Source: Nitrosomonadaceae bacterium
GTDB taxonomy: Bacteria; Pseudomonadota; Gammaproteobacteria; Burkholderiales; Nitrosomonadaceae
DNA: 64,000 bases
Direction of reading: 5' to 3'
Assembly (NCBI GenBank): GCA_014190895.1
Contig: BJGV01000003.1
Location: 1 to 64,000 of the forward strand
In this document: positions 10,503 to 21,147 of the stretch, in pieces
How the letters are laid out: each line of letters begins with the position of its first letter
How positions within the stretch are numbered: position 1 is the stretch's first letter
Program-made: the position numbers and the translations under genes
The notes under the pieces: model-generated
Told to the model about the DNA's origin: nothing
The model's database searches: none
What the model saw: the letters and a program-made list of their open reading frames with translations, nothing else

Positions 10503-11081
10503 TTAACCAATCTGCGAAATCTTAAGCAATCGTTTTAAATCCTTGAGCATTAATGACGGATCAACATCTTTAGGAAAACGCATCATAAGATTACCTAATG
10601 GATCAATTACATAAATATGATCATGTTGTGACACCTTGGCTGGGATGGCCTCCAATAACTTGTTGTTTTTTGCATTGATAAGCCAGGTTCCCTTAAATTC
10701 TTTTTCTATATTGATTTCCGGTATTCTATCATCGTCAATTAATAATACTCGCTCTATTCGTTGCATTTCAGTTTTTTGGCTTAAACGTACTTGGCGCATA
10801 TAATAAAGCTTCTTGCGACACGATTCTTCGCAGACTCCTGAATCTATTACTAGTAATACCCATTTGCCACGTAACTGATTAATACTAAATGACGTATTAT
10901 CAATTCTGTGCAAAATAGCTTCCGGTAAAGGCTTTGTTTCCATCAGTTCGCCGTAGTTGACGCTACCTGATGGAGTTCCCAAGAAGTAAAGCAGATAAGA
11001 AAGTATTATCGGCGCGCCCATTAAAAGCATTAATAGGAGCAATTTGCGTTTATGTGTTCTTGGGGTTATCTCGTTTGACAC
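10503..11081 (-). CDS. Membrane-anchored SCO/thioredoxin-like protein of the cytochrome oxidase cluster
   Basis: One N-terminal TM; VIDSGVCEESCRKKLYYMRQ CxxxC motif; position between SURF1 and cyoE. Confidence 0.7.
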   Translation of the reverse strand: MSNEITPRTHKRKLLLLMLLMGAPIILSYLLYFLGTPSGSVNYGELMETKPLPEAILHRIDNTSFSINQLRGKWVLLVIDSGVCEESCRKKLYYMRQVRLSQKTEMQRIERVLLIDDDRIPEINIEKEFKGTWLINAKNNKLLEAIPAKVSQHDHIYVIDPLGNLMMRFPKDVDPSLMLKDLKRLLKISQIG

Positions 11082-11772
11082 TTAGCACCAAATATAATAA
11101 TAATACTGCCAGCGCCATTGAAAACCATTGAAATGCATAACCAAAATTTCTGGCTGAACCAGAATCAGGACGGTCCCACTGGCGCACTAATCCATCTTTT
11201 AAGTCATCTTGTTGCAATATCAATATCGGTTGAAGGACAAGTTTCGTGGTTTCACGATAATGTTCTAGATTGAGATTCTCCCAAACTTTGCCTGCTACTG
11301 TTTCCACAGAAAGTTCTAGTGTCTTCTGTGTTGGCGAGTGCGCAATTCCTGAAATAATCACTTGATCAGTAGGAGTGAATATTTTCGGCAAATCGCTTCG
11401 GCTACGACCTGCTGCCACCCATCCCCGGTTAACTAGGACATGCGTAGAGCTCCTTCCTATTTTGACTGGTGTGATAACTTGGTAGCCTATTACGCCTCGA
11501 TGTATTTTATTATCTAAGTAGATTGTGTGCGATGGCACATATGTACCACGCACCTCCACTTGACGGAATTGAAAATTTTTAAGCTCGATCGGCGTTTCTG
11601 GCAGTAGTGCTATCGGTTGGTTTGACAGTAAATTTAGTTGCTCTTGTCGTGTTTCTTTTTCACGAGCCCGAGAAATTTGCCAGTTACCTAGCATTATCAT
11701 AGTGATGATAACTAATGCGGCAATAACTGTTGGCCATAATTTAGCTGTAAACCGCCAGCCCGAAATAGTCAT
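11050..11772 (-). CDS. SURF1 family cytochrome oxidase biogenesis protein
   Basis: N- and C-terminal TMs; LVNRGWVAAGRSRSDLP; FGYAFQWFSMALA. Confidence 0.92.
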   Translation of the reverse strand: MTISGWRFTAKLWPTVIAALVIITMIMLGNWQISRAREKETRQEQLNLLSNQPIALLPETPIELKNFQFRQVEVRGTYVPSHTIYLDNKIHRGVIGYQVITPVKIGRSSTHVLVNRGWVAAGRSRSDLPKIFTPTDQVIISGIAHSPTQKTLELSVETVAGKVWENLNLEHYRETTKLVLQPILILQQDDLKDGLVRQWDRPDSGSARNFGYAFQWFSMALAVLLLYLVLSVKRDNPKNT

Positions 11773-11845
11773 TGTATAGTTTGCTACACTTGGCTAGACT
11801 TCTATTACATTTCAATATCTACACTTACAGTTATCGCGGAAAATT

Positions 11846-12040
11846 TTGAAAACTATTGCTGCCTTATTTTTTATTTTCATACTCTTTAGTCTAATCTCTG
11901 CGCTGTACTATATGGTCAAAGACAAAGGCGAGGGAACACGTATGCTTAAATCTCTCACATTACGTATTGGCTTATCGATCGTTTTATTCTTGATGCTAAT
12001 GCTTGGATACTATCTAGGCATCGTTCCCGGTAAACAATAA
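11846..12040 (+). CDS. Twin transmembrane protein (DUF2909-like)
   Basis: 64 aa, two TM helices, TTG start; typical neighbour of ctaE/SURF1 in Betaproteobacteria. Confidence 0.75.
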   Translation: MKTIAALFFIFILFSLISALYYMVKDKGEGTRMLKSLTLRIGLSIVLFLMLMLGYYLGIVPGKQ

Positions 12041-12073
12041 TTTTTTTAGTTCTCTCGTATTTTTACAAATTTA

Positions 12074-12931
12074 CTACACTAACCAGTACACAAAAATAAA
12101 CAGCCCTAACCAGACTACGTCAACAAAGTGCCAATACCAAGACACTCCCTCAAAACCAAAATGGTGTTCTGGTTTAAAGTGGCCAGATAGTACGCGACAA
12201 TAAATCACAGTTAGCATAATGGCACCCAATGTCACATGGAAGCCATGAAAACCAGTTAGCATATAAAATGTAGCGCCATAGGCTCCACTAGTAAGTTTTA
12301 AATCCAACTCAGAATAGGCATGCATATATTCGTAAGCCTGACAACCTATGAAAAGAAAGCCTAGAAGAATTGTCAAAAATAGGCCCCACTTTAATTGTCC
12401 GCGTTTGTTCAATTTCAGCGCCCAGTGAGCCCAAGTAACAGTTACACCGGAAGTTAAAAGCAAAAACGTATTAAAAGCAGGCAGACCCCATGGTCCCATG
12501 GGGGTAAATTTCTGGGTTATACCTGGACCAGATGCAGGCCACCCGCCGGCAAAATCGGGCCATAAAATCTTATGCTCCAAATCAGAGAGCCACGGAACCG
12601 ATAGTACTCGCATGTAATACAGCGCGCCAAAGAAAGCGGCAAAAAACATTACTTCTGAGAAAATAAACCAGCTCATTCCCCAACGAAAAGATTTGTCTAC
12701 CTGATCATTAAATTTACCGGCTTCACTTTCTCTGGCCACTGTACGAAACCAACCAAAAATCATGTAAAAGAGAATAGAAAAGCCAATTGTGAGTAGCCAG
12801 TAGCCCGCTGGAATTTTATTGACACTGAAAGCGGCACCAAATCCCATAAAAAGAAGAGCAATAGATCCGGTAATGGGCCAGGTTGATGGGGCTGGTACAT
12901 AGTAACGAGCGGTTTCTTGATTCATACACAT
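12074..12931 (-). CDS. ctaE: Cytochrome c oxidase subunit III
   Basis: FMLTGFHGFHVTLGAIML, EGVSWYWHFVDVVWLGLFIFVYWLV. Confidence 0.96.
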   Translation of the reverse strand: MCMNQETARYYVPAPSTWPITGSIALLFMGFGAAFSVNKIPAGYWLLTIGFSILFYMIFGWFRTVARESEAGKFNDQVDKSFRWGMSWFIFSEVMFFAAFFGALYYMRVLSVPWLSDLEHKILWPDFAGGWPASGPGITQKFTPMGPWGLPAFNTFLLLTSGVTVTWAHWALKLNKRGQLKWGLFLTILLGFLFIGCQAYEYMHAYSELDLKLTSGAYGATFYMLTGFHGFHVTLGAIMLTVIYCRVLSGHFKPEHHFGFEGVSWYWHFVDVVWLGLFIFVYWLV

Positions 12932-12957
12932 TCTCCTGCTTGTATTTTAATTGATCT

Positions 12958-13161
12958 TTAACCCGTGGCAAATTTTACTAACAGCAACACACTCCCAACA
13001 AACAGGGCTCCGCCAATAATTCCACCGATAACTATTTGTTTCAATGTTAACGACTCTATATCTGCAACATGGTCACTTTTTTTTCGTATTCCAAGAAATG
13101 CCCAGAATACAGCTTTTGCTACTTTTATCGGCGACGCTTTAATAGCTTTTTCTGTACTCAT
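12958..13161 (-). CDS. DUF2970-like single-TM protein
   Basis: AVFWAFLGIRKKSDHVADIESLTLKQIVIGGIIGGALFV; position between ctaG and ctaE. Confidence 0.8.
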   Translation of the reverse strand: MSTEKAIKASPIKVAKAVFWAFLGIRKKSDHVADIESLTLKQIVIGGIIGGALFVGSVLLLVKFATG

Positions 13162-13709
13162 ATTTTAACTAATTTATTCTCACCTTCTGAAGCAGACGCG
13201 CTATTAATTTCAAAAAATGTATACGAAAGAGTCACGGTATTTATATCGGTTGGTAACTCTGATTCAATTACAAATTGCACTGGCATCTGCCGAACTTCAT
13301 GTGGTTTCAGAACTTGTTTACTGAAACAAAAGCACTCTAACTTCTTTAAATGTAACGAGAGTAATTTCGGGGCATAACTAGGTATTGCTTGGCCAGTGGT
13401 CTCATAGTTCGAGTCATTTCTGATTTCATACATTACCTGCACTAACTCGCCCGGATGAATCTGCACACTTGATTTCAATGGTCTAAATTTCCACGGTAAC
13501 TTGTGCACATTGGCATCTAGTTCGACTGTTACAGAGCGCCCTGTATTAATCTGGGCATCCTTTGTTAGCGTATCTGGTTGCAGTAAGTTATTTATTCCAG
13601 TAACTTCACAAATTTTCTTATAAAATGGTATTAAAGCAAAGCCAAAAGCAAACATTGTTACTGTCACAATGAGAAGCTTTTTTAACATCGCCAAGTTTGG
13701 CGGTGTCAT
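13158..13709 (-). CDS. ctaG: Cytochrome c oxidase assembly protein CtaG/Cox11
   Basis: LKKLECFCFSKQVLKPHEVRQMPVQFVIE copper-binding motif; single N-terminal TM. Confidence 0.95.
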   Translation of the reverse strand: MTPPNLAMLKKLLIVTVTMFAFGFALIPFYKKICEVTGINNLLQPDTLTKDAQINTGRSVTVELDANVHKLPWKFRPLKSSVQIHPGELVQVMYEIRNDSNYETTGQAIPSYAPKLLSLHLKKLECFCFSKQVLKPHEVRQMPVQFVIESELPTDINTVTLSYTFFEINSASASEGENKLVKI

Positions 13710-13710
13710 A

Positions 13711-13818
13711 TCATCCCCAGTGTTTTAACATAAATATTATGGCAATTAGCGCCACAATGCCCCAAAGAACCAGCGCAGTTTTGATATTACCGCGCCGCCT
13801 ATCTGAACTTATTGACAT
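13711..13818 (-). CDS. Cytochrome oxidase small assembly protein (35 aa)
   Basis: Reverse frame MSISSDRRRGNIKTALVLWGIVALIAIIFMLKHWG*, preceded by GGGGAGAAGG RBS, between ctaD and ctaG; below the ORF-track size cutoff. Confidence 0.8.
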   Translation of the reverse strand: MSISSDRRRGNIKTALVLWGIVALIAIIFMLKHWG

Positions 13819-13832
13819 GCCCTTCTCCCCAG

Positions 13833-15425
13833 TTACTTAACTATCGGGGGCGTTTCAAAGCTGTGGTAAGGTGGTGGTGATGGCAGTGTAAACTCGAGCG
13901 TATCCGCACCTTCCCACACTTGATTAGTCGCTTTTTCTCCACCACGAATGCATTTTAATATCACGTACAAGAATAATAGCTGACTCAAACCAAAACCAAA
14001 TGCACCAATACTTGAGATCTGATTAAAATCAGCAAACTGTAAGGCGTAATCTGGGGTGCGGCGTGGCATGCCAGCCAGCCCCAAGAAATGCTGCACAAAG
14101 AAAGTAACATTAAAGAAAATCATGGATAACCAGAAATGTGTCTTGGCCAGGGTCTCATCATACATATGACCGGTCCATTTTGGTAGCCAGTAATAAGTCC
14201 CGCCGAACAGCGCAAACAAGGATCCGGATACCAGCACGTAGTGGAAGTGGGCAATTACATAGTAGGTTTCTTGTAACTGGATGTCTACTGGCACGATTGC
14301 CAAAACTATGCCGCTGAAACCACCGAGAGTAAAGAGAAAAATAAATCCAATAGCAAACAACATAGGGGCTTCGAAAGTCATTGAACCTTGCCACATGGTG
14401 GCGGTCCAGTTAAATACCTTTACCCCAGTTGGCACCGCAATCAGCATGGTGGCGTACATAAAGAACAATTGTGCGGAAACTGGCATACCCACAGTGAACA
14501 TGTGATGCGCCCAAACGACAAATGACAGAATCGCAATTGAAGAGGTGGCATAAACCATTGAAGAGTAACCAAACAAAGGCTTGCGCGCAAAGACGGGGAT
14601 AATCTGAGAAACGATACCAAATGCTGGTAGTATCATGATATACACTTCTGGATGCCCAAAGAACCAAAAAATATGTTGGAACATTACTGGATCACCGCCA
14701 CCTGCCGCATTAAAGAAATTAGTGCCGAAATGACGATCCGTCAGCAACATGGTGACCGCACCTGCCAGCACCGGCATGACCGCAATTAGTAAATAGGCAG
14801 TAATCAACCAAGTCCAAACAAATAATGGCATTTTCATCATGGTCATGCCAGGGGCGCGCATATTCAAAACGGTAGTTACAATATTAATTGACCCCATGAT
14901 GGAAGAAGCGCCCATAATATGAACAGCAAAGATGGTCATGTCCATTCCCATTCCCATCTGAGTAGAAAGAGGCGGGTAAAGTGTCCAGCCTCCTGCAGCC
15001 GCACCACCTGGTACAAAAAATGATCCTATGAGCAGTAATGCTGCTGGTGGTAACAACCAGAAACTCCAGTTATTCATACGGGCAAAAGCCATGTCCGGGG
15101 CACCGATCATCATTGGTATTTGCCAGTTAGCAAAACCAACAAAAGCCGGCATAATTGCACCAAATACCATTACTAAACCGTGTAGTGTCGTAAGCTGATT
15201 GAAGAACTCTGGTTCAACTAACTGTAGACCGGGCTGGAATAATTCCGCGCGAATAGTCAGCGCCATTACCCCTCCCGTAAGGAACATCATGAAACTAAAC
15301 CAAAGATAAAGCGTACCAATATCCTTATGATTAGTTGTGGTCATCCATCGCATGATGCCACTCGGTGCTCCATGGTGCTCATGTTCATGGCCATGGCCAT
15401 GATCGGGATGGTGTACTGCTGCCAT
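13833..15425 (-). CDS. ctaD: Cytochrome c oxidase subunit I
   Basis: [45 protein letters not shown]. Confidence 0.98.
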   Translation of the reverse strand: MAAVHHPDHGHGHEHEHHGAPSGIMRWMTTTNHKDIGTLYLWFSFMMFLTGGVMALTIRAELFQPGLQLVEPEFFNQLTTLHGLVMVFGAIMPAFVGFANWQIPMMIGAPDMAFARMNNWSFWLLPPAALLLIGSFFVPGGAAAGGWTLYPPLSTQMGMGMDMTIFAVHIMGASSIMGSINIVTTVLNMRAPGMTMMKMPLFVWTWLITAYLLIAVMPVLAGAVTMLLTDRHFGTNFFNAAGGGDPVMFQHIFWFFGHPEVYIMILPAFGIVSQIIPVFARKPLFGYSSMVYATSSIAILSFVVWAHHMFTVGMPVSAQLFFMYATMLIAVPTGVKVFNWTATMWQGSMTFEAPMLFAIGFIFLFTLGGFSGIVLAIVPVDIQLQETYYVIAHFHYVLVSGSLFALFGGTYYWLPKWTGHMYDETLAKTHFWLSMIFFNVTFFVQHFLGLAGMPRRTPDYALQFADFNQISSIGAFGFGLSQLLFLYVILKCIRGGEKATNQVWEGADTLEFTLPSPPPYHSFETPPIVK

Positions 15426-15442
15426 AATCTTCTCCTCGTTGC

Positions 15443-16573
15443 TTATTTTCTGAATTCGTTGATTTCGGATGGTTGTACCATGTCGCCCGTTGCGTTACCC
15501 CAGGCGTTGCGCTCATAAGTCACTACAGCTGCAATATCCACATCTGATAAATGTTTAAAAGAAGCCATTGCAGTACCAGTCTCCCCATTTACGACTGTCT
15601 TTATATGCCCGGCCTTTGGACCATTAGCAACCTTTGATCCATCTAGTGCGGGAAATGCTCCTGGAAGGCCCTTGCCATTAGCTTGATGACAAGCTGCACA
15701 GTTAGCGGTGTAAACCTTCTCCCCTTCGGTCTTCAATTCGTCTATCGTAAATATTTTATTCACATCAACAACTGTCGCCTCAGACTTTTTCTTTTGATTG
15801 GCCACCCACTGAGTATATTTCTCTGGCTCCATTGCCTCTACAACTATGGGCATAAAGGCATGCTCTTTGCCACATAACTCTGAGCATTGACCACGATAAA
15901 TTCCAGGTTTGTCGGCTTTAAACCAGGCGTCACGTATAAAACCAGGAATGGCATCTTGTTTGACCCCTAGTTCCTGTACCGACCAAGCGTGAATCACATC
16001 ATTAGCGGTAAGTAAAACCCGAATCTTTTTGCCAACCGGAACAACCATATTGTTATCAACCTCCATAAGATAATGTTCTCCTTTGGGGGCCTTATTTCTT
16101 ATCTGCTCTTGGGGGGTAGATAGTTTACTGTAGAAACTAGCTCCTTCTCCCTCGCCTTTGAGATAATCATAACCCCATTGCCACTGATAACCGGTAGCCT
16201 TAATGGTGATATCAGGGCTCGCGGTATCTTTCATACTAATAATGGTTTGAGTAGCGGGGTATGCCATGCTTATAAGAATGATGAACGGAATAATAGTCCA
16301 GATAATTTCAACCGTAGTGCTATGATGAAAGTTAGCGGCTTTGTAACCTAAAGATTTACGATGTTTAAGTATGGAATAAAACATAACCCCAAACACGCCA
16401 ACAAAGATCGCCAAACAAATCCACAAAAGAAGTGTGTGCAAATCATATATTTGCGTAGCGATTCCACTTTGTGGTGCTGGCAAATTCAGTTGGTACGAAC
16501 TAATTGCGGCTCCAGAGTACAAAGTCAGTGCGAAGGCCCCTGTAATTATCTTCGCTATCATCTTAACGCCCAT
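15443..16573 (-). CDS. ctaC: Cytochrome c oxidase subunit II with fused C-terminal cytochrome c domain (caa3 type)
   Basis: CuA motif [16 protein letters not shown]-terminal CAACH heme-binding motif. Confidence 0.96.
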   Translation of the reverse strand: MGVKMIAKIITGAFALTLYSGAAISSYQLNLPAPQSGIATQIYDLHTLLLWICLAIFVGVFGVMFYSILKHRKSLGYKAANFHHSTTVEIIWTIIPFIILISMAYPATQTIISMKDTASPDITIKATGYQWQWGYDYLKGEGEGASFYSKLSTPQEQIRNKAPKGEHYLMEVDNNMVVPVGKKIRVLLTANDVIHAWSVQELGVKQDAIPGFIRDAWFKADKPGIYRGQCSELCGKEHAFMPIVVEAMEPEKYTQWVANQKKKSEATVVDVNKIFTIDELKTEGEKVYTANCAACHQANGKGLPGAFPALDGSKVANGPKAGHIKTVVNGETGTAMASFKHLSDVDIAAVVTYERNAWGNATGDMVQPSEINEFRK

Positions 16574-16957
16574 ATTTACCCCGTTTAATTTCTAACTTGA
16601 ATGTAAAAAATGTAGCAGGTCTTAGCGACCAACTCCATTTTTATTTATTCTCTTATAGCGCATGAATAAATATTTTATTTTTGTTGTTAGCACTTGCTCA
16701 AGAAAATCTACTAAAAAAATTATCTATAAAACGGCAGATGCTAGCATGCCACTATCTATTTGTGCAATAACAATTTAACCCTTTTGACAGTGTGACAGTG
16801 ATCTTTTCCTTATTACAAGATAAAAGGATAGTTATATCTTTTATATAAGTCAAGTAAAATTAATTTAAAGAAAGAGATTTATTGTTAAATTAACTTCAAA
16901 AAAATTATGTAGAGGTGTAAGTTAACCTTATTATTTTAAATATTTTTTACTTACAAG

Positions 16958-16983
16958 TGCTTATAGCATTTGCTTATAGCATT
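16958..16983. repeat. Tandem duplication of 13 bp (TGCTTATAGCATT x2)
   Basis: Exact tandem copies at 16958-16970 and 16971-16983 in a long AT-rich intergenic region. Confidence 0.9.
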
Positions 16984-17020
16984 TAAGTAGAATTTATTAG
17001 ATGCGTCTTATCTAAGAAAG

Positions 17021-17054
17021 TTCGTATGAAGATAATAAAGTTATTTTATACGAA
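17021..17054. other. Strong intergenic stem-loop
   Basis: TTCGTAT-g-AAGATAA-taaag-TTATTTT-ATACGAA: 14 bp (one G-U) with a single bulge and 5-nt loop. Confidence 0.7.
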
Positions 17055-17254
17055 GTTTTGTAGGGGCCCACCACGACGTATATTAATTACATGACTGAGA
17101 ACTGAATTTTGATGGTCCTGCCAAGAAAATCGAAACCGTGTCGGATAGATTTATTGTGTAGATCGCCTCCAATTTGTGAGAACATTAGCCATTTTTATCA
17201 TATTGAATGCTCTCCATTGAGAGTCCTTTACTCAACAATCTATTATCTTAAATA

Positions 17255-18148
17255 ATGAGGTTCACGGTGGAAGCAGTACCCAGAAAAGAGCAATACGGTA
17301 TCAATAAATTACATAAAAGACTCAGGCGTCTTACTGGTTCCGCTATTAGTGATTTTAACATGATAGAGGATGGTGATCGGGTGATGGTGTGTCTGTCGGG
17401 AGGTAAAGATAGTTATGCTCTCCTTGATATTTTATGTAACCTCCAAGCCCATGCGCCATTAAATTTCGAATTATTTGCAGTTAATCTAGATCAGAAACAA
17501 CCCGGTTTTCCTGCACATGTATTGCCAGAGTACCTTACTAACATTGGTATACGGTTTCGCATTGTCGAACAAGACACCTACAGCATAGTAAAGCGCATAA
17601 TTCCTGAGGGCAAAACCACATGTAGCCTCTGTTCTCGTCTGCGTCGGGGGGCGCTCTACCGCATTGCCAGTGAGATAGGGGCAACTAAAATTGCGTTAGG
17701 ACATCATCGTGACGACATCCTTGAAACTTTGTTTCTTAATTTATTCTATGGTGGAAAACTTAAAGCCATGGCTCCTAAACTTGTTAGTGATGATGGTCAA
17801 CACATTGTGATCCGACCGCTCTCATATTGCAAAGAAAAAGACCTAGCGTTGTATGCAGAAGCAGCCAATTTTCCTATCATTCCCTGCAATCTTTGCGGCT
17901 CACAGAAAAATTTACAGCGCCAGGCGATCAAAGAAATGATGCAACAATGGGATAAAAAATATCCGGGCAGACTGGAGACTATGTTTACGGGATTGCAGAA
18001 CGTGGAGCCTTCACATCTGGCAGATCCTGTACTCTATGATTTTCAGAAACTAAAGGCGAGAGGAAGGCCTGCAATTAATGGCGACAAAGCATTTGATTAT
18101 GAGACATATGAATCTGAACAACAATCATTGAATACCGTAAATTGCTAA
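17255..18148 (+). CDS. ttcA: tRNA 2-thiocytidine(32) synthetase
   Basis: PP-loop [16 protein letters not shown]; CxxC motifs CSLC and [23 protein letters not shown]. Confidence 0.95.
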   Translation: MRFTVEAVPRKEQYGINKLHKRLRRLTGSAISDFNMIEDGDRVMVCLSGGKDSYALLDILCNLQAHAPLNFELFAVNLDQKQPGFPAHVLPEYLTNIGIRFRIVEQDTYSIVKRIIPEGKTTCSLCSRLRRGALYRIASEIGATKIALGHHRDDILETLFLNLFYGGKLKAMAPKLVSDDGQHIVIRPLSYCKEKDLALYAEAANFPIIPCNLCGSQKNLQRQAIKEMMQQWDKKYPGRLETMFTGLQNVEPSHLADPVLYDFQKLKARGRPAINGDKAFDYETYESEQQSLNTVNC

Positions 18149-18253
18149 AGACTTTAAGTTAATGTCTTTACCTGTGCTTCTGCCCCCTCCCTCTTTTTTT
18201 AACGGCGCCCTGTAGTCTATTTTATTTGTATTTTACTAACAATCTACTTTTAC

Positions 18254-19348
18254 TTATTCCTTACTAGATCGATCATGTTGCTGTAGCGCCCACTGTGTAT
18301 GTTCACGTACTAGTGATAAATTATCATCACGCCGAGCTTGTAGAGCGTCAATAATCGTTTTGGATGAGGGCGCATTGCCTAGCCCTACTGATAAATTGCG
18401 TAACCACTGCTCATAGCCAATTCGTCGAATTGGACTGCCGGCAAGTTTAGTTTCAAATTCTGCCTTATTCCAACCAAATAACTCAACTAAAGATGCGTCA
18501 TCCAACCCATTGCGTACGCTAAAATCAGTCTCGTCTGTAATCGAGGCGTATTTGTTCCAAGGGCAGATGAGCTGGCAATCATCACAGCCATACACTCTAT
18601 TCCCAATTAAAGGACGCAAGGCTTCTGGGATGCTTCCTTTATGCTCAATAGTAAGGTAGGAGATACAGCGTCTTGCATCTAGTTGATAAGGCCCGATGAT
18701 GGCCTGGGTAGGACAAATTTCTATGCATTTATTACAGGTGCCGCAGTGATCACTTGTGATGCCATCAACGAGTAACGGTAAATCGGTATATAACTCACCC
18801 AGAAAAAACATTGATCCAGCCTCACGCGAAAGCAATAAAGTATGTTTTCCGCGCCAACCAAGTCCAGATTTCTGTGCCCATTCTACTTCCATTACCGGAG
18901 CGCTGTCAGTGAATACACGGTAATTAAAATTGCCTATCTCTGCACTAATTTTATCTGCAAACTTTTGTAAACGCTTGCGTAGCACTTTATGATAATCACG
19001 ACCCAACGCATAGCGGGATATAAATGCTTTCTTCCCATCTTTTATAATTTCCCAGCTATTTCTTGTTTTAGGCGGCATATAGTTCATGCGCACTGATATT
19101 ACTCTTAGCGTACCCGGTACAAGCTCTGTTGGACGAGTGCGACGAGTGCCGTGTTTTGCCATATAATCCATACTGCCATGGTAATTTTTGCTTAACCAGT
19201 CATGCAAACCCAACTCCACTTTTGACATATCGGTGTTGGCATCGGCAATGCCAACACCTTGGAAACCAAGTTCTTTGCCCCATATTTTTATAGCAGCGGT
19301 TAATGAAGCGGGGTCTAATGACCAATTTTTAGGAAAGCTTTCTTGCAT
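18254..19348 (-). CDS. queG: Epoxyqueuosine reductase
   Basis: 4Fe-4S motifs CGTCNKCIEICPTQAI and CDDCQLICPWNKYA; ATG at 19348 preferred over the longer ORF start at 19384. Confidence 0.93.
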   Translation of the reverse strand: MQESFPKNWSLDPASLTAAIKIWGKELGFQGVGIADANTDMSKVELGLHDWLSKNYHGSMDYMAKHGTRRTRPTELVPGTLRVISVRMNYMPPKTRNSWEIIKDGKKAFISRYALGRDYHKVLRKRLQKFADKISAEIGNFNYRVFTDSAPVMEVEWAQKSGLGWRGKHTLLLSREAGSMFFLGELYTDLPLLVDGITSDHCGTCNKCIEICPTQAIIGPYQLDARRCISYLTIEHKGSIPEALRPLIGNRVYGCDDCQLICPWNKYASITDETDFSVRNGLDDASLVELFGWNKAEFETKLAGSPIRRIGYEQWLRNLSVGLGNAPSSKTIIDALQARRDDNLSLVREHTQWALQQHDRSSKE

Positions 19349-19837
19349 AATTTTAATTATCTTGGTCCTGTTATAACGCGCCATCTTGCGGACGAGATAG
19401 CAACTTTAGCGCTTGGAGGTGAATTTGTGTCAGCATTACATCCAGGTCTTGTTATCTTTTTAAGTGGCAATATTGGCGCAGGTAAAACTACACTTGTGCG
19501 CGGCATCTTGTATGGGTTGGGTTATCAGGGCAAAGTGAGAAGTCCTACATACAATCTAGTGCAACTTTATCAAATTTCTAGATTACACTTATATCACTTT
19601 GATTTCTATCGTTTCACCGATCCAATGGAATGGGAAGAAGCAGGTTTTCGTGAGTATTTTAATATTGATTCAATTTGTTTAATTGAATGGCCGGAAAAAG
19701 TGGGAAAATTGCTGCCAATAGCAGATCTGCAAATTTCTATTAATATCATCGAAACGGGCAGAAATATTGAAATTCTGGCAGGTACGGAGACAGGCAGACA
19801 ATGTCTAGAACAGTGGCAAGCTTCAATTCATTATTAA
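19343..19837 (+). CDS. tsaE: tRNA t6A threonylcarbamoyladenosine biosynthesis ATPase TsaE
   Basis: Walker A GNIGAGKTTLVRG; SPTYNLVQLY; HFDFYRF. TTG start. Confidence 0.93.
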   Translation: MHNFNYLGPVITRHLADEIATLALGGEFVSALHPGLVIFLSGNIGAGKTTLVRGILYGLGYQGKVRSPTYNLVQLYQISRLHLYHFDFYRFTDPMEWEEAGFREYFNIDSICLIEWPEKVGKLLPIADLQISINIIETGRNIEILAGTETGRQCLEQWQASIHY

Positions 19838-21147
19838 TTATATTAGTGATGAGTTGCTACGAACGTTTAATTTTATTAGTCATTTACATACTATCACTCC
19901 TATTAATGACTTTGTTCGGCAACGTTGTGCTTGCTGATACAAATATCAGCTCTGTTCGTGTCTGGCCAGCATCAGAGTACACGCGCCTTACTTTGGAATC
20001 ACCAACGCCCATTAAATACTCGCTCAGTTTAATTAAGAATCCGGATCGCGTGGTTTTGGACCTAGAAAATGTTGCGCTGAATCTAGAATTAAAAAGTCTT
20101 CCTAGTAAAATTAATGCAACCGATCCTTATATCCAAGCCCTGCGCATTGGAAATTTTAAGCCGGGTACATTGCGCTTGGTGCTAGATCTAAAAACCGAGG
20201 TTGTACCACAAGCATTTCTACTTAAGCCTGTGACGAACTACAGTTACCGCTTAGTGTTAGATATTTATCCCGCCATTCCATCTGATCCAATGATGGCATT
20301 ACTTCAAAAAGAAAGAAATATAGCAACACAAACTAATATCGGTATTAGTACTAATAATATTGACGCCAAATTCCTCGAGAGAAATGACACAAGAAACGAG
20401 AATATTAGAAAAACTGAGCCAGAGGCGAATCGGTTGATTACCATTGTAATTGACCCGGGGCACGGTGGTGAAGATTCCGGTGCAATGAGTCGAAAGGGAA
20501 CACAAGAAAAAGATATTACTCTGGCTATTGCTCGCAAACTCAAAATAAAAATAGATGCAGAGTCTAACATGCGCGGGGCTTTGACGCGCGATGGAGATTA
20601 CTTTATATCATTACCAATGCGTTTAGTAAAAGCACGACAGGTCAATGCGGACTTATTTGTATCAGTTCACGCCGATGCTTTTATTAAGCAACATGCTCGG
20701 GGATCTTCGGTGTTTGCGTTATCTGAATCAGGGGCCACTTCCGCTGCTGCAAGCTGGCTGGCCAAGAAAGAGAATGAAGCTGATTTAATTGGTGGCGTTA
20801 ATTTAGATGTCAAAGATCATTACCTTAAACAAACTTTATTGGATCTATCGCAAACAGCAACAATTAATGACAGTCTAAGATTGGCTAAAGAAGTGCTATC
20901 GGAGATTAAAGAAGTCAATCAACTACATAAAAATGATGTTGAGCAGGCTGGATTTGCTGTGCTCAAATCTCCTGACATTCCTTCTATTTTAGTGGAAACT
21001 GCTTTTATCAGTAATCCAGATGAGGAGAGAAAACTGAAAAATCCTGTCTACCAAGATCAAATGGCCGAGGCAATACTTATTGGAATTAAAAGTTATTTTG
21101 CCAAGAATCCACCGTTATCGCGCTCAAGATCAGTACAATTGGAATAA
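19801..21147 (+). CDS. amiC: N-acetylmuramoyl-L-alanine amidase with AMIN domain
   Basis: IVIDPGHGGEDSGAMSRKGTQEKDITLAIA, SVHADAF, ILVETAFISNPDEE. Confidence 0.93.
   Translation: MSRTVASFNSLLIILVMSCYERLILLVIYILSLLLMTLFGNVVLADTNISSVRVWPASEYTRLTLESPTPIKYSLSLIKNPDRVVLDLENVALNLELKSLPSKINATDPYIQALRIGNFKPGTLRLVLDLKTEVVPQAFLLKPVTNYSYRLVLDIYPAIPSDPMMALLQKERNIATQTNIGISTNNIDAKFLERNDTRNENIRKTEPEANRLITIVIDPGHGGEDSGAMSRKGTQEKDITLAIARKLKIKIDAESNMRGALTRDGDYFISLPMRLVKARQVNADLFVSVHADAFIKQHARGSSVFALSESGATSAAASWLAKKENEADLIGGVNLDVKDHYLKQTLLDLSQTATINDSLRLAKEVLSEIKEVNQLHKNDVEQAGFAVLKSPDIPSILVETAFISNPDEERKLKNPVYQDQMAEAILIGIKSYFAKNPPLSRSRSVQLE

Noticed and set aside
17021-17054. loxP-like site (ATACGAAGTT arm)
   Set aside because: The outer arms match loxP partially (ATACGAAGTT), but the spacer is 20 nt and self-complementary rather than an 8-bp asymmetric spacer, so this is a stem-loop, not a Cre site.
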